Assembly: GCA_021234155.1 (NCBI GenBank)
Contig: JAJEKV010000006.1
Location: forward strand, 1,054,001 to 1,118,000
Length of the DNA: 64,000 nt
From: Isoetes taiwanensis
Taxonomy: Eukaryota; Streptophyta; Lycopodiopsida; Isoetales; Isoetaceae
Direction: 5' to 3'
A model generated the notes under the pieces. It saw only the letters and a list, made by a program, of their open reading frames with translations, ran no database searches and was not told the DNA's origin. Of this stretch, positions 35,491-48,209 are shown one piece after another; the stretch's first letter is position 1, and each line of letters begins with the position of its first letter. A program made the position numbers and the translations under genes.

Positions 35491-36814
35491 TTTATTGCAC
35501 ACACCCTCGGTCGGCCAATTTTACTCATGCCAAAATTGCGTGTTCATGGTAGAGGGATTCGATCATATTATATAGCATGGAGGCTAAACCAGATTACGAG
35601 AAAACCAAAACCAAATTGTCTTAAGCAAATATAACAAGAAGATTAAGAAAAGGGAACATAACAAATTGGTTACCCGCCTTGATCAATCCGAGATGTCGAT
35701 ATTTTGCATGTAACAAACTCCTAAAAGGTCATCCATGGTCCGTTAGGGATCCGTCAAGACCTATCGCCCAAGGTCAGAGATCTACACCCCATCGCTAGGG
35801 TTGTCTTTCAAATTAGAGTTAGCCAACAAAACTGTTGGTGTAAGTACTATTGAAAAATATTAGTTAATTAAGTGTAACACATTTCGAGCATAAGTTACCA
35901 AGTGCCCATATAAACGCCATAATACCCATAGTCATTTTATACCTTGGGATATTTGCCCCTATCATCCCCCAATACCTGACCTATGCTACAACTTCATATT
36001 CGTATTCCCACCAACCATTGGCCTGTAATCATAATCTTAATTTAATCCATCCTTAATTTAACTGCTAGGGGGTAGAAAATGCTCATCAATATTTATCCTT
36101 CACACCATATCATTTCAATCCATAATTCATACCATAGGGGTTAGGATATACCCAAATTAGGGCAAGTGTATGCAACCTTTTTTGTTGCACTATTAGATGC
36201 TCACTTGGACATGCAAGGATAAAGGCGATTAATGCCCCTTCAAATTAACCATGTTCCAGGGTGGATAATGCTCCAGCCAAAAAAACCCCTAAACCTAATG
36301 TTATCTGCCCTATGCCATGGATTAAACCAGTCCATGGATTATAAGTCCACATTATGTGTCCAACTTATTATGCTATGCCCAGCATTTTGAAGTAAACTAG
36401 AATAGAGCAGACTACAATAGATTAAAATATTGAGAATTTATATATATATATATATTCCTACCCCACCTAAGGCGAGATAAGGTCCCAAATGTTAACAAAG
36501 GGATTGGAGGATCCCTTTGCTAGCAAAGGGACCCTCCCCGCCAACTAAAGGTTAAAAAATGTCCTAGCCATTGGTGGAGTTTTAAAGAAAATAAAGCCGG
36601 TAATAATAAACAAGATAATACCCAAAATTAATTATTATCAATGATGGTACTATCTTAGGCCTTACAAATAGGCCTTACACAAGCAGAATTAGAGTAGATA
36701 TTTTATTATTTCATTAAATCCTAAAAAATCTTACTTGTGGCTTCCTTCTATAAGCTATTTCCTACCGGCCGCCCATTTACCTTCCAAGTCCATATTCCCT
36801 TCCTATTTTCGGCT

Positions 36815-37690
36815 ATGGCGACAGTGTTTTTAGTAGATGTCAAGTTCGGTCATTTGCTGGTGAGCAAACCATACCTGATAATTTGTTTCATGACCTTATC
36901 CTTAACACGAGATTAAAGTCCTAACCGTAGTCGAGATTTTACAGAAGTCGAGGAAGTATTGCTCACCGAGACCAATACATTGTTGGCATAGGACCAAATC
37001 GGAAGGAGTATTCCATTTATATAGCCACCGTGGGTGGCCGAACTTTCTTCACCGAAGGCTGGGAATCATTTCTGAAAGGAAACAACATGGTAGAAGGGAC
37101 TGCGCTTTTATGTAGTTTGTCCAACAATGGGACTCGCTTAACTGCCCAGATCTGCGATGGAAACTATCGCGTGAAACCTATTGGTAACTGGCAACTTGGA
37201 AGTTCCAGTCACAGCAAGCCTACTAAGAATCAGCGTGGTGTCAAAAACAAAGATGGTGCTACCTTGAACTACCAATTGTAGCTTAACTAGATACATCCGA
37301 TGATGACACTTCTGACGAAGATGAACCACCATCTCATAAACCATTTCGTGTCACACTACTCAGAGCCAATATCAACCGAGGCCTGGTATATTTCTATTTA
37401 GATTCCATGCATTGTGTTAAGGTTCTCAGTAGAGATTTTTTTATTATAACTAGGTACTAGAGAATGAAAACAAGCATCGCAGTCCACCAAGGGGATATAC
37501 AGTTGAGATTACTGGACCAGGAAACCGAAAAAGTTCCCTGGTGGCCAAAAGTAGCAGAAGCTGCCTAGGAGGGGGTTGGAACAGTTTTAAGAAATTGTTT
37601 GGTTTAACCCTTGGAGATGTTCTTGAATTTACTTATAATGGAAACATACTAGAGTGGGATATGAAGATCCCGAAGGTGCCGTGATTACAC
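36815..37690 (+). pseudogene. Two-B3-domain protein, copy 1, broken
   Basis: Parallel to 45170-46070: same MATVFLVDVKFGHLL first exon and the GRTFFTEGWESFLKGNNMVE B3 core, but the frame is lost at about 36901-36990 (base missing before GAGATT, altered GAAGTCGAGG) and at 37243-37280, and the second B3 ends early in altered bases at about 37670. All breaks are small indels or changes next to CAG/CTG sites of the sister copy, so some could be assembly error. Confidence 0.75.
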
Positions 37691-38689
37691 CGTTGCTCGA
37701 AGACCAAGTCTTAGCTTTATTTTCCCAAAAAAGACATATGATTACCTTATGTTAAGATATTGTCCATGAGCCAATTATTTTTCACAATTGGCTTAATCTT
37801 TTGTTTGTTTTTTATCCACTTTATAACTATATTATCAATGCTTTTTGTTTGCCTCTATATCTTAATATTTAATGGGTTGTCAGAGGAATACCTCCTACAG
37901 GATTTTTCTTATTATTCACCATACATTTGTTAAAACAATCAAAACAGAATCAAAAGGAATGTCTTATCCAAAAAAAAATTTAAATGCTAGGTATTCCATT
38001 GCCAAGTAAATTAAAACCAATAAACCATGTCAATAACCTCTATTACTGCCTTATAGAATCATCCTAAGTGTTTTATATTCAAACTATTTCCATGCAAGCC
38101 ATTGGCTGAAACAAAATATAATTGAGGTTCAATGAACCCTTACTAGTCAAAATAAGGCCAATATGAACCAAAGAACCAAATTGTAGCTGTGATATGATCA
38201 TACTACTACCCCTATATATATCCAGCAGTCACAAATTGTACCATATTTCTTATATCCAATTAGTATCATTTGTTAATAACATCCTAGTGATCAGCTATAA
38301 TTACAAAAATGCCAAAAAAAAACTTTCCATATTATCGGAAGATGTTTATAATATCTATGTATTCCGCTCCCAATAAGCGCACCAATTATCCCGATCCTTA
38401 GTATCCGGACTAGTCCATAATAAGCGCATCAAACCCTCATGCTGATTTGGATTTGTAAAGCTCAAACATAATATGTTGGCAATATCATATCCGAAGTCCC
38501 GGGAAATGTTGTTGTTTTAGAACTTTGATAACTTTAAACCATACATCATCTTTTTCAAGCCATTGTTGATGAAGCAATTCATAAGTTCCAACATCGCAAA
38601 GTTAAAGACTTAATTGGATTGTCGCGGCACATAAAGCAATGGTCAGATTTGTGATATAATTATATTGCAAGCATTAATATATGGCCTCT

Positions 38690-41600
38690 AGAACCGGTAG
38701 CATGTATGAATCTTGATACCTTAAAAGGTAAATTATTTCTTTTATCAAACTTCATAGTATTATATAGGCCAAGATGATGTGCCATAATTTCAATAGACAT
38801 GTTTAGGAAATCAACTTTCCTACCAATACTGGTCTCCCCTTCTTACAATATCTTGTTTCATCTTTGATGACCAAATGCTCCAAGTCATATATATTTGGCT
38901 CTATATTTTTATTTAACAGGCCAAGAAATCCTCCTCGATAGCAGGATTATTAATGCCGAGTAAATCATCAATATACCGAACGTAAACTTAAAGGCAAAGC
39001 AGCCTTTCCCAGTAGCCTTCCTTCATTAATAAGCTTAGTAATAAAGTCCAATTCAAGTGTCGCCAAATATAAGTTGCACCATCCCCGGGCTTGAAGCAAA
39101 CCCCATAGGAATACCTTTAACCCGCTTAAAAATACCATCATGCATAAGAAGCCAAAGAATTATTAAGCAGCCATATGTTCAGGTAAATGAAGAGTTCCTT
39201 ATCTAGCTTTTTCCATGCTTTACTTTCTGTGGGCTTTGTTCTTCCATTCCATGGTAATTTTACCATTACTTTGAATTTGGTACCGTGATATCACATCCGT
39301 AATGACTTTTCCTTTGGAAACCTGTGCCATTAAACTAACCCTTTCCATCACATTGCAGATCCCATATTCCCCATAAAGAGGGATATTTTCATAACATTTG
39401 GTAATGTCTGCCACAAAGACATCATTAATTTTTGCATGGATGTTACATGCAACATCATATATAGAATTAACTACCCATGCAGCCTTTTAATATTATTTTT
39501 GGAAAATATTGGCTTTTCTACACCTTTCAAAGCAAATAGAAGGCCATATATCAAGTATCGTGTTCAAACCAACCGCCACAATAGATGCAAAGGATTGAAA
39601 AAATTGTATCATGCGCATTTGTTATCCATCTATATTCAAACTTATGTGCTTTAAAGATCCCAAGGAGGTATGGGAGTTCCAAGCTACCAATGTGACCATC
39701 CCCCAATAGATTACCAATCTCCATTTGGACTCAGAAAATGAGTTGATCTTTACCGATTGTATCGCTGCAAAAAATCATTACTATTAAGTCCGATACTAGC
39801 TTCCATTTCGATATGCAATGGGCGATAAAAACGGATTGTTGGTCGCCTTTATCAACTCGAAATATACGTGTTATTAACTAACCATTCGATATTTTTCATA
39901 ACCCTTTCATCCTCAATTAGAATTTTTCCTCGATCTGTGCATTGCTTTCCACAAATAATTTAGCTAACCATTTTATTTCCTTCATCGATCCAATTTGCAT
40001 TGTCAGTATAGTAAGTTCATCAAAAATCATGAATGAGAATCAGTGCACATGAAAAAACCGCTCAATTGTAATCTCAATTTCATCCATATACTTTGTAATA
40101 GTAAAAGGACAAATGTGGATGAAATTTAGCCCAAGTGCAAACCAATTTCTCAAGCCCTTGCAATGTATAATATTGATATCCGTAGTAACGGATATGTCCA
40201 ATTCTTGATCAACAAATTTCTGCAACCTTGGTATAGAGCATACACAAGTCGGGCTGACCATCATTAGTAAAGACCACTTTGGGTTTATAGAACATATCTT
40301 TAAGATTACTAATATATCTCCACCAAAGTTGTGTTTTCCCATGCATCATAACCAATACTACCAAGATGTCTGCTAATAACACTTTTGAAAGCACTAGTAT
40401 AGTTGATTTTATCCACAACTTTGGAAAAATAGGTAAGATGCACATACTTTTTATCTATTTTTCCTTTAATACTTGTAGTTTAATCCTTCCATCAACTGTT
40501 GTAAAGAATTCTTCTTTTCTCGCTTAAAACAATATCAATGCTTTAGCAACATAAAATATTCTATTGATTATCATATAGTATCAAAATTTGGGAATAAATC
40601 CCATAAAAGAAAAATTTGGGGAATAAATCCCATATAAAAATTGGGAAAGATCCCATATAGATTGGCACTAAGGCCTGAACAACATGCAATGCATGCACAA
40701 CCAAGCATCCGTAACTATATAAGCAAGATATAGTATGAAAACCATACTATACTCAAAACATAATATTATCGCCGCCGCCGCACTGCCAGAAAGTTACCTG
40801 TTTTGTTTGTGGCTAACACTTCTGTACCCACTTGATTTCTCAAGATCTTTGGAGGTCTGAGGATACCACTGACAGTAGCATTAGAATTCTGGTTTCTCTT
40901 GCGTGAGCATATCCAAAGTGTTATTATCATGGAGATGATCCATTAAAACTTCCCTGGACTTGATAGTTTTCTCAATAATATCCATCGCCTTAGAGTTGCC
41001 AAATTCCGCTTTTAAAGTTACAATTTTCATTCTCGCCTAACCTGGTGGAGTCATTTTGAAGAACAGATCCCTTACTTTTCAGATATCCAATGTAAGAAAT
41101 GACAACTTTCTTAATAGGATCGAAGATAACCATCCGCACATATATGCAAACCTCATCTCGCAAACTTTGCTCACCCAAATCTTCTCCATTATTAAACATG
41201 AACCAAACCATATGGTCAAACCATATGATATTATCAAGACATTTTTCATCCAGTAACATTGTCACAATTACACTTGAAAAAGGGCAATAAGTCCTCCAAA
41301 TGCGTTTCAAGTAAAAGTCTATTCTCTGCTCATCGGGCTTTTAGCCATGTGTCCCTTTTGCCCTATATATAGGGGTCCCCAATAGTACATTTTTTTCTCC
41401 GAACCGAATTGGGAAAGGTAGATTCAAATTAATCTTTTTCGATATTTTTAGTGAAAGATATAGCATCTCTTTCAGCTTTAGTAACTTCCTCATTAGTTAT
41501 TCTTGCAAGCATAATAAAGGATTCCTTACTGATAGGAGCAATCACACCCGAGATTTTTGCTAGCCCACGTAGTTTTTTGAAACCGCCAAAGATGTATCTC

Positions 41601-42303
41601 CACATTCCTATTTGACATTAAAGGGAATCCACCACAATTAAAAAGATTTAGTTCCTTTAATCCATAAGATTCAGCTTCTGCCCTGATATTATCCTCTTCA
41701 TTACATGGAGGTATTAAAACCTCAGTATTAATTGCAGACACCGGATTGTTTTCCACTTCATCAATACTAAACAGGCAATTATCCAATGATGCATCCTCGC
41801 CACTAACTTTATCAAGAGGGAGTACTAACCTTGCCTTTTGGGGTATAAGTGAACTTGAGATTGTTTCGCTTTTTCCAAAGGTCAAGTTAAGCCCCCGATG
41901 AAGGCCGAAGATCAACCACATCCTTTTTTATCCACCAAATGCGCATCAGGCAATTTCTTATATGCGTCAATAATCAACTCATGACACTTAGCGTAATCAG
42001 CATCCTTGAAACTTGCCACAAGTCCCAGCATATTGTTAAACCCAAGAAAAAGTACTACTGAAATTTCTCCTTCATTCAAATTGCATTCCTTACAGATTAG
42101 CAGATTATGAACCTCCACCAACTTTATACATGCCAAAACTGCCTGTACAGCTTTATTAGGGGCTAAGATACCTGCCCCCATGTAACCAAGTTTAGCAAGC
42201 TCAGGAAGCCACTCTGGTCTACCCTCGACCGAATCAAGTGCATTTGTTTGAATGGAATCTTGTTGCTTGAAGAAACCAGTATTACTCTTCTGAGCTCTAG
42301 CTT
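38690..42303 (-). pseudogene. Reverse transcriptase-like gene with introns and frame breaks
   Basis: Reading 5' to 3' on minus: an AG acceptor at 42304 opens an exon EARAQKSNTGFFKQQDSIQ through LAKLGYMGAGILAPNKAVQA to about 41926. Further frames lie at 41921-41526 and 41310-40990. RT landmarks follow: HKFEYRWITNAHDTIFS near 39600 (fingers), FVADITKCYENIP near 39410 (motif A aspartate), GIPMGFASSPGMVQL near 39100 (motif B), VYVRYIDDLLGINNP near 38960 (YIDD catalytic box) and VDFLNMSIEI then MKFDKRNNLPFKVSRFIHAT near 38800-38700 (thumb). The RYIDD-L-NNP and YDKR/FDKR-type region resembles a poorly classified group of orphan eukaryotic RTs rather than LTR, LINE or telomerase RTs. There is no integrase or endonuclease in view. 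Several frame changes and one in-frame stop after FGDT interrupt it. A SAP-like exon lies upstream on the same strand. Confidence 0.75.
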
Positions 42304-43555
42304 CCTAAAGAACAGAATACACATTAGTAACCATAAAAATTAGGATAAGAATAATGCAAAATAAAAGACTACATCAATCTCTAAGGGCTTCACCAGTAAA
42401 ACCAGTGATCCAAAGTGGGGAGATATATAGATTGGCCTAACCAAGCCTCTACTTGACTAGACATTCAAATAGCCTTAACCTAACTAAATAAGACTACTGA
42501 ATTTATTGGACCCTAAAGAGGGAGCCCTTAGAGATCATGTAACCATATAATAGTTTAACCTTAGACCAAAAGTCTAAAGATAAGGACCAGCTCAACTCAT
42601 TTAATAATACAATTATTTAACCTTGACCATACTACTTTGATACATGTTAACCTTTTCAAATAAATGTAGCAAAAGGAAATCATCCACAACAAGCAATATG
42701 CTGTACCATAAAATTGCTAAATAACTTGTAAAATAACTTGTACAACAATTTGGAATAGACTGTTGAAGAGAACTATAGATGTGTCAAATCCCAGCATGAT
42801 CTAAAAAGAAGGGCAATACCCAAAGTCTTAAAATTAACCAGGAAAACACCATGCAAATTTAAAAACCACTGGACGAACCAAAAAGTAGGCAAGTATGGAA
42901 ACAGAATAAGAAAATGCAGCCAAAGGCTGAGATCCATAATTATATTACCATAAATTACTTCAAGGTGCTCCAAACATGTTTTACCAAGCAGTAAAAAACA
43001 GCCATAAATAATATTCAAAATATCAATACACAAAAAGGATTAAGAGTTTACCATACAGTTACTCCATTGAATAATTAAACTTGAAGGGATCAAAATCTTA
43101 CCATAAACGTTGTATACAATATAAATACAGTAGTACATAAAAACATTCTTCAATCATTCATGCTTCCATGCAAAAAACAGAGCCAGATGCAGGAGAAGAG
43201 AGCTCGGTTACCTGCAGCAAATAGAACTAATTAGCCTTAAGAGGGTAAAAAATCCTACTGCTAACAGGTAAGCAATGAACTCTCTTGGCATTTCTGCCCT
43301 TTACCCACAGTTTAACATAAATATACTCTAACCAGATGTTATCAACCTATGGATTATAACATTACATCTTAATTTCGAATAAGCAATTCATGCAGAACTG
43401 TAGTAATCTACTAGCATGCTAGCCTGTTATGTCTACAATTATTGTGACATGCAATACTAATGCCACTAAGAATCATTTTATCATAACAGTGAGTATTACA
43501 TAAAATGGTTAGGAAACCAAGATAAACAATTCAATTGTAGGAACCTCGATTTGGT

Positions 43556-43843
43556 TGCACTCCATCATCCGAATCTTCCTCAATTTCATCAATTTCGAGA
43601 AACAACAATCTCCACATTGCCGCTTGGTGTATTACCAGATCTAGAGATATTCCCACATGCATTCAGACTAGGGAGGAATTTTATAATTCCAGAATCACCC
43701 TTGTCCCTATTTGGATCTAATCCATGGGCTCTGCACATCTCTAACAGTTGAGCCTTAGTAGGCTGCGGGCTACTATGCTCTAAGCCATTCCTTCTAAGGA
43801 ATTCAATGAGTTTAGATCCGGGTGCGCCCTTTATTGCACACAC
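43556..43843 (-). CDS. SAP-like N-terminal exon
   Basis: Open frame GAPGSKLIEFLRRNGLEHSS, then KAQLLEMCRAHGLDPNRDKG, then glycine/asparagine-rich linker. In copy 1 it continues into an acidic segment ending at a possible GT donor. The L--FL--NGL----KAQLLEMCRAHGL pattern looks like two helices of a SAP-type nucleic-acid-binding motif; the match is suggestive only. The exon is on the same strand as, and upstream of, the reverse-transcriptase exons (42303 downwards), so it may be the 5' exon of that gene. The B3 gene is divergent, 1.3 kb away. Confidence 0.45.
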
Positions 43844-45169
43844 ACCCTCAGTCGGCCAGCCTTACTCATGCCAAAATTTGTGTTCATGGTAGAGGGATCT
43901 CGATCATATTATATAGCATGGAGGCTAAACCAGATTACGAGAAAACCAAAACCAAATTCATTTTAAGCAAATATAACAAGAAGATTAAGAAAAGGGAACA
44001 TAACAACCTGGTTACCTGCCTTGATCAATCCGAGATGTCGATATTTTGCATGTAACAAACTCCGAAAAAGGTCATCCATGGTCCGTTAGGGATCCACAAG
44101 ACCTATCAGCCCAAGGTCGTCGTGAGAGCTACACCCCATCGCTAGGGTTGTCTTTCAAATTAGAGTTAGCCAACAAAACTGTTGGTGTAAGTACTATTGA
44201 AAAATATTAGTTAATTAAGTGTAACACATTTCGAGCATAAGTTACCAAGTGCCCATATAAACGCCATAATACCCATAGTCATTTTATACCTTGGGATATT
44301 TGCCCCTATCATCCCCCAATACCGACCTATGCTACAACTTCATATTCAGTATTCCCACCAACCATTGGCCTGTAATCATAATCTTAATTTAATCCATCCT
44401 TAATTTAACTGCTAGGGGGTAGAAAATGCTCATCAATATTTATCCTTCACACCATATCATTTCAATCCATAATTCATACCATAGGGGTTAGGATATACCC
44501 AAATTAGGGCAAGTGTATGCAACCTTTTTTGTTGCACTATTAGATGCTCACTTGGACATGCAAGGATAAAGGCGATTAATGCCCCTTCAAATTAACCATG
44601 TTCCAGGGTGGATAATGCTCCAGCCAAAAAAACCCCTAAACCTAATGTTATCTGCCCTATGCCATGGATTAAACCAGTCCATGGATTATAAGTCCACATT
44701 ATGTGTCCAACTTATTATGCTATGCCCAGCATTTTGAAGTAAACTAGAATAGAGCAGACTACAATAGATTAAAATATTGAGAATTTATATATATATATAT
44801 ATTCCTACCTCCTACCGGAAGGCAGATAAGGTCCCAAATGTTAACAAAAGGGATTGGAGGATCCCTTTGCTAGCAAAGGGACCCTCCTGCCAACTAAAGG
44901 TTAAAAAATGTCCTAGCCATTGGTGGAGTTTAAAGAAAATAAAGCCAGTAATAATAAACAAGATAATACCCAAAATTAATTATTATCAATGATGGTACTA
45001 TCTTAGGCCTTACAAATAGGCCTTACACAAGCAGTAATTAGAGTAGATATTTTATTATTTCATTAAATCCTAATAAATCTTACTCTGTGTGGCTTCCTTC
45101 TATAAGCTATTTCCCGGCCGAAGCCGTCCATTTACCTTCCAAGTCCATATTCCCTTCCTATTTTCGGCT

Positions 45170-46070
45170 ATGGCGACAGTGTTTTTAGTAGATGTCAAGT
45201 TCGGTCATTTGCTGGTGAGCAAACCATACCTGATAATTTGTTTCATGACCTTATCCTTAACACAGAGATTAAAGTCCTAACCGTAGTCGAGATTTTACAG
45301 GAAGCTGAGGAAGTATTGCTCGCCCGAGACCAATACATTGTTGGCATAGGACCAAATCAGAAGGAGTATTCCATTTATATAGCCACTGTGGGTGGCCGAA
45401 CTTTCTTCACCGAAGGCTGGGAATCATTTCTGAAAGGAAACAACATGGTAGAAGGGACTGCGCTTTTATGTAGTTTGTCCAACAATGGGACTCGCTTAAC
45501 TGCCCAGATCTGCGATGGAAACTATCGCGTGAAACCTATTGGTAACTGGCAACTTGGAAGTTCCAGTCACAGCAAGCCTACTAAGAATCAGCGTGGTTTC
45601 AAAAAACAGCATGGTGCTACTGAACCAGTCAATTGTAGCGAACTAGATACATCCGATGATGACACTTCTGACGAAGATGAACCACCATCTCATAAACCAT
45701 TTCGTGTCACACTACTCAGAGCCAATATCAACCGAGGCCTGGTATATTTCTATTTAGATTCCATGCATTGTGTTAAGGTTCTCAGTAGAGATTTTTTTAT
45801 TATAACTAGGTACTAGAGAATGAAAACAAGCATCGCAGTCCACCAAGGGGATATACAGTTGTGATTACTGGACCAGGAAACCGAAAAAGTTCCCTGGTGG
45901 CCAAAAGTAGCAGAAGCTGCCTAGGAGGGGGTTGGAACAGTTTTAAGAAATTGTTTGGTTTAACCCTTGGAGATGTTCTTGAATTTACTTATAATGGAAA
46001 CATACTAGAGTGGGATATGAAGATCCTGAAAGGTGCTGCATTACACCGCGTTCGGAAGACCAAGTCTTAG
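45170..46070 (+). CDS. Protein with two B3 DNA-binding domains
   Basis: The ATG at 45170 starts MATVFLVDVKFGHLL followed by a GTGAGC donor. After an acceptor near 45264, the frame runs through GRTFFTEGWESFLKGNNMVE, GTALLCSLSNNGTRLTAQI, the C-terminal half of a B3 domain (W--F---N-L--G--L-F). Then comes an acidic linker (DTSDDDTSDEDEPP) and PFRVTLLRANINRGL, the start of a second B3. A probable intron (GTATAT donor at about 45740) interrupts it, and it resumes with GYTVVITGPGNRK then GGGWNSFKKLFGLTLGDVLE. B3 domains are plant DNA-binding domains of the REM/ARF/ABI3 superfamily. The architecture (two B3 plus acidic linker) is REM-like. Splicing is predicted, not shown. It lies divergent to the SAP-like exon. 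Confidence 0.68.
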
Positions 46071-46893
46071 CTTTATTTTCCCAAAAAAGACATATGATTA
46101 CCTTATGTTAAGATATTGTCCATGAGCCAATTATTTTTCACAATTGGCTTAATCTTTTGTTTGTTTTTTATCCACTTTATAACTATATTATCAATGCTTT
46201 TTGTTTGCCTCTATATCTTAATATTTAATCTGGTTGTCAGAGGAATACCTCCTACAGGATTTTTCTTATTATTCATCATACATTTGTTAAAACAATCAAA
46301 ACAGAATCAAAAGGAATGTCTTGTCCAAAAAAAATTTTAAATGCTAGGTATTCCATTGCCAAGTAAATTAAAACCAATAAACCATGTCAATAACCTCTAT
46401 TACTGCCTTATAGAATCATCCTAAGTGTTTTATATTCAAACTATTTCCATGCAAGCCATTGGCTGAAACAAAATATAATTGAGGTTCAATGAACCCTTAC
46501 TAGTCAAAATAAGGCCAATATGAACCAAAGAACCAAATTGTAGCTGTGATATGATCATACTACTACCCCTATATATATCCAGCAGTCACAAATTGTACCA
46601 TATTTCTTATATCCAATTAGTATCATTTGTTAATAACATCCTAGTGATCAGCTATAATTACAAAATGCTGGCAAAAAACTTTCCATATTATCAGAAGATG
46701 TTTATAATATCTATGTATTCCGTTCCCAATAAGCAGACCAATTATCCTGATCCTTAGTATCCAGACTAGTCCATAATAAGCAGACCAAACCCTCATGCTG
46801 ATTTGGATTTGTAAAGCTCAAACATAACAGTGGCAATATCATATCTGAGTCCTGGGAAATGTTCGTGCTTTAGAACTTTGATAACTTTAAACC

Positions 46894-48165
46894 GATGTTT
46901 GTCGCGCTTATCCGACCGTCCGTTCGAGATCCGACGGCTCACGTGGATTTGGGACGTATCCTACGGCCCAGATGGCCTGGGAGTTTACATATAATATGTG
47001 TACCGCGGTCCTACGGTCCAGATTGATCTGATCTTGGCCGTCGGTGCGAGATCCGACGGCTCACATGGCTTGGGGACACATCCTACGGTCCTCGTGGCTT
47101 TGGGAATTATATGTAATAGATCCTACGGCTCATATTGCTTTTATATGATGAGATCTTGATCGTTGATCGAGTTTAAGATCCTAAGGCCATATTGAATGCT
47201 CGTTCCTTAAGGAAAGGCTTTTAAAATTTTTTATGTTATTGGGGTGATTCGAACCCTGGTCCTCAACCCCCCAAACCCCCCACTCTAACCACTAGACCAA
47301 GCATTAATTCTATGAAAAGTTTATGTTTCAAATATACTTAAGGGTAATGTTTTAATTAAGATAAAATAGACTATAATATTCTAGGATGTTTTGAAACTTT
47401 CAAAATGTTCCAGAAAGTTCTAAAATGTTCTAGAAATTTCTAGAATGTAAGGGAATCCAGAAGAATTAAAGGGAATATAAGGAAATCTCATAAGTTGTAA
47501 GAGAATCTAGGAAAATATACAAGTCTAACGGAATCTCTTAAAATCTAATTGAATCTAAGGGAATCTTCATAATATCTAAGAGAATGTAAAAAATCTTGAT
47601 GAAATCTTAGAGTTTTTTAAGATTTTGCAAAACGCGACAATAGAATGTTCTAAAATGTTTCATAATAAAGGTGTACAATATAAATCTTGAAAAAAAAAAA
47701 ATATTCTAGATGCTCAAGGCAAGCGCTTTAGTCTAAAAATAGAAAATGTTTTAAAAATGTTGCACAGATCCAAAATAGATTATTTTAGAAGGTTTTAAAT
47801 GCTCATGGGTTTTTAAGATTTTGCAAAGAGCGACAATAGAATGTTCTAAAATGTTTCATAATAAAGGTGTACAATATAAATCTTGAAAAAAAAATATTCT
47901 AGATGCCCAAGGTAAGCGCCTTAGTCTAAAAATAGAAAATGTTTTAAAAATGTTGCATAGATCCAAAATAGATAATTTTAGAAGGTTTTAAATGCTCATG
48001 GGTAAGCACCTCAATCAAAATAGAAAATTCTAAGAGAATCTAGGAGAATCCAAGAGAATCTCAGTAGAATCGTTGGTTATCTAGAGCACTATAGGGCCTT
48101 ACATCGTAAGAACATGCTAAAACTGGAACAATGCGCCGTAGGACGTATTAATTTTCTTGTATATA
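46894..48165 (-). repeat. TTCTAGAA-family repeat G with tRNA-like and HSE motifs
   Basis: Left part (46894-47200) has repeated GATCCGACGGCTCACGTGG and CCTACGG phrases. At 47244-47310 the minus strand reads TGGTCTAGTGGTTAGAGTGG and GGTTCGAATCACCCC, good Pol III A- and B-box matches with about tRNA spacing. 47390-47450 is a TTCTAGAA-type array. 47460-48070 contains GAATC units, the reverse complement of the GATTCT arrays, including a 190-bp tandem duplication (about 47620-47810 and 47815-48000). The end reads CGTAGGACGTATTAATTTTC then TTGTATATATATA. It is a structured repeat, probably non-autonomous. Confidence 0.75.
47408..47445. promoter_or_regulatory. 8-unit heat-shock-element-like run
   Basis: Alternating TTC and GAA at strict 5-bp spacing: TTC 47408, GAA 47413, TTC 47418, AAA 47423, TTC 47428, GAA 47433, TTC 47438, GAA 47443. 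Seven of eight positions match the HSF-binding unit. Confidence 0.65.
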
Positions 48166-48209
48166 TATATATATCAGTATATATATACAAGTTTTTGTAC
48201 TATAAATGG

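Larger units (their letters stand above)
42424..46893. repeat. Large direct duplication, copy 2
   Basis: Sister of 33003-38557, without the retroposon. Carries the better-preserved SAP-like and B3 frames. Ends at AACTTTGATAACTTTAAACC, immediately followed by the GATGTTTGTCGCGC edge of another repeat. 42440-43550 and 43860-45160 hold no recognised coding sequence; the latter is the shared intergenic region between the divergent SAP-like and B3 genes, containing a short TA run at about 44788. Confidence 0.95.

Noticed and set aside
42773-43033. 86-codon hydrophobic frame present in both duplicates (also 34433-34693)
   Set aside because: Conserved only because the DNA is duplicated; composition and lack of a partner motif suggest intronic or intergenic sequence.
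47244-47310. Functional tRNA gene (also 55845-55913 and 59360-59427)
   Set aside because: Only A- and B-box-like parts match; acceptor stem and anticodon arm do not fold convincingly and copies sit in repeats.
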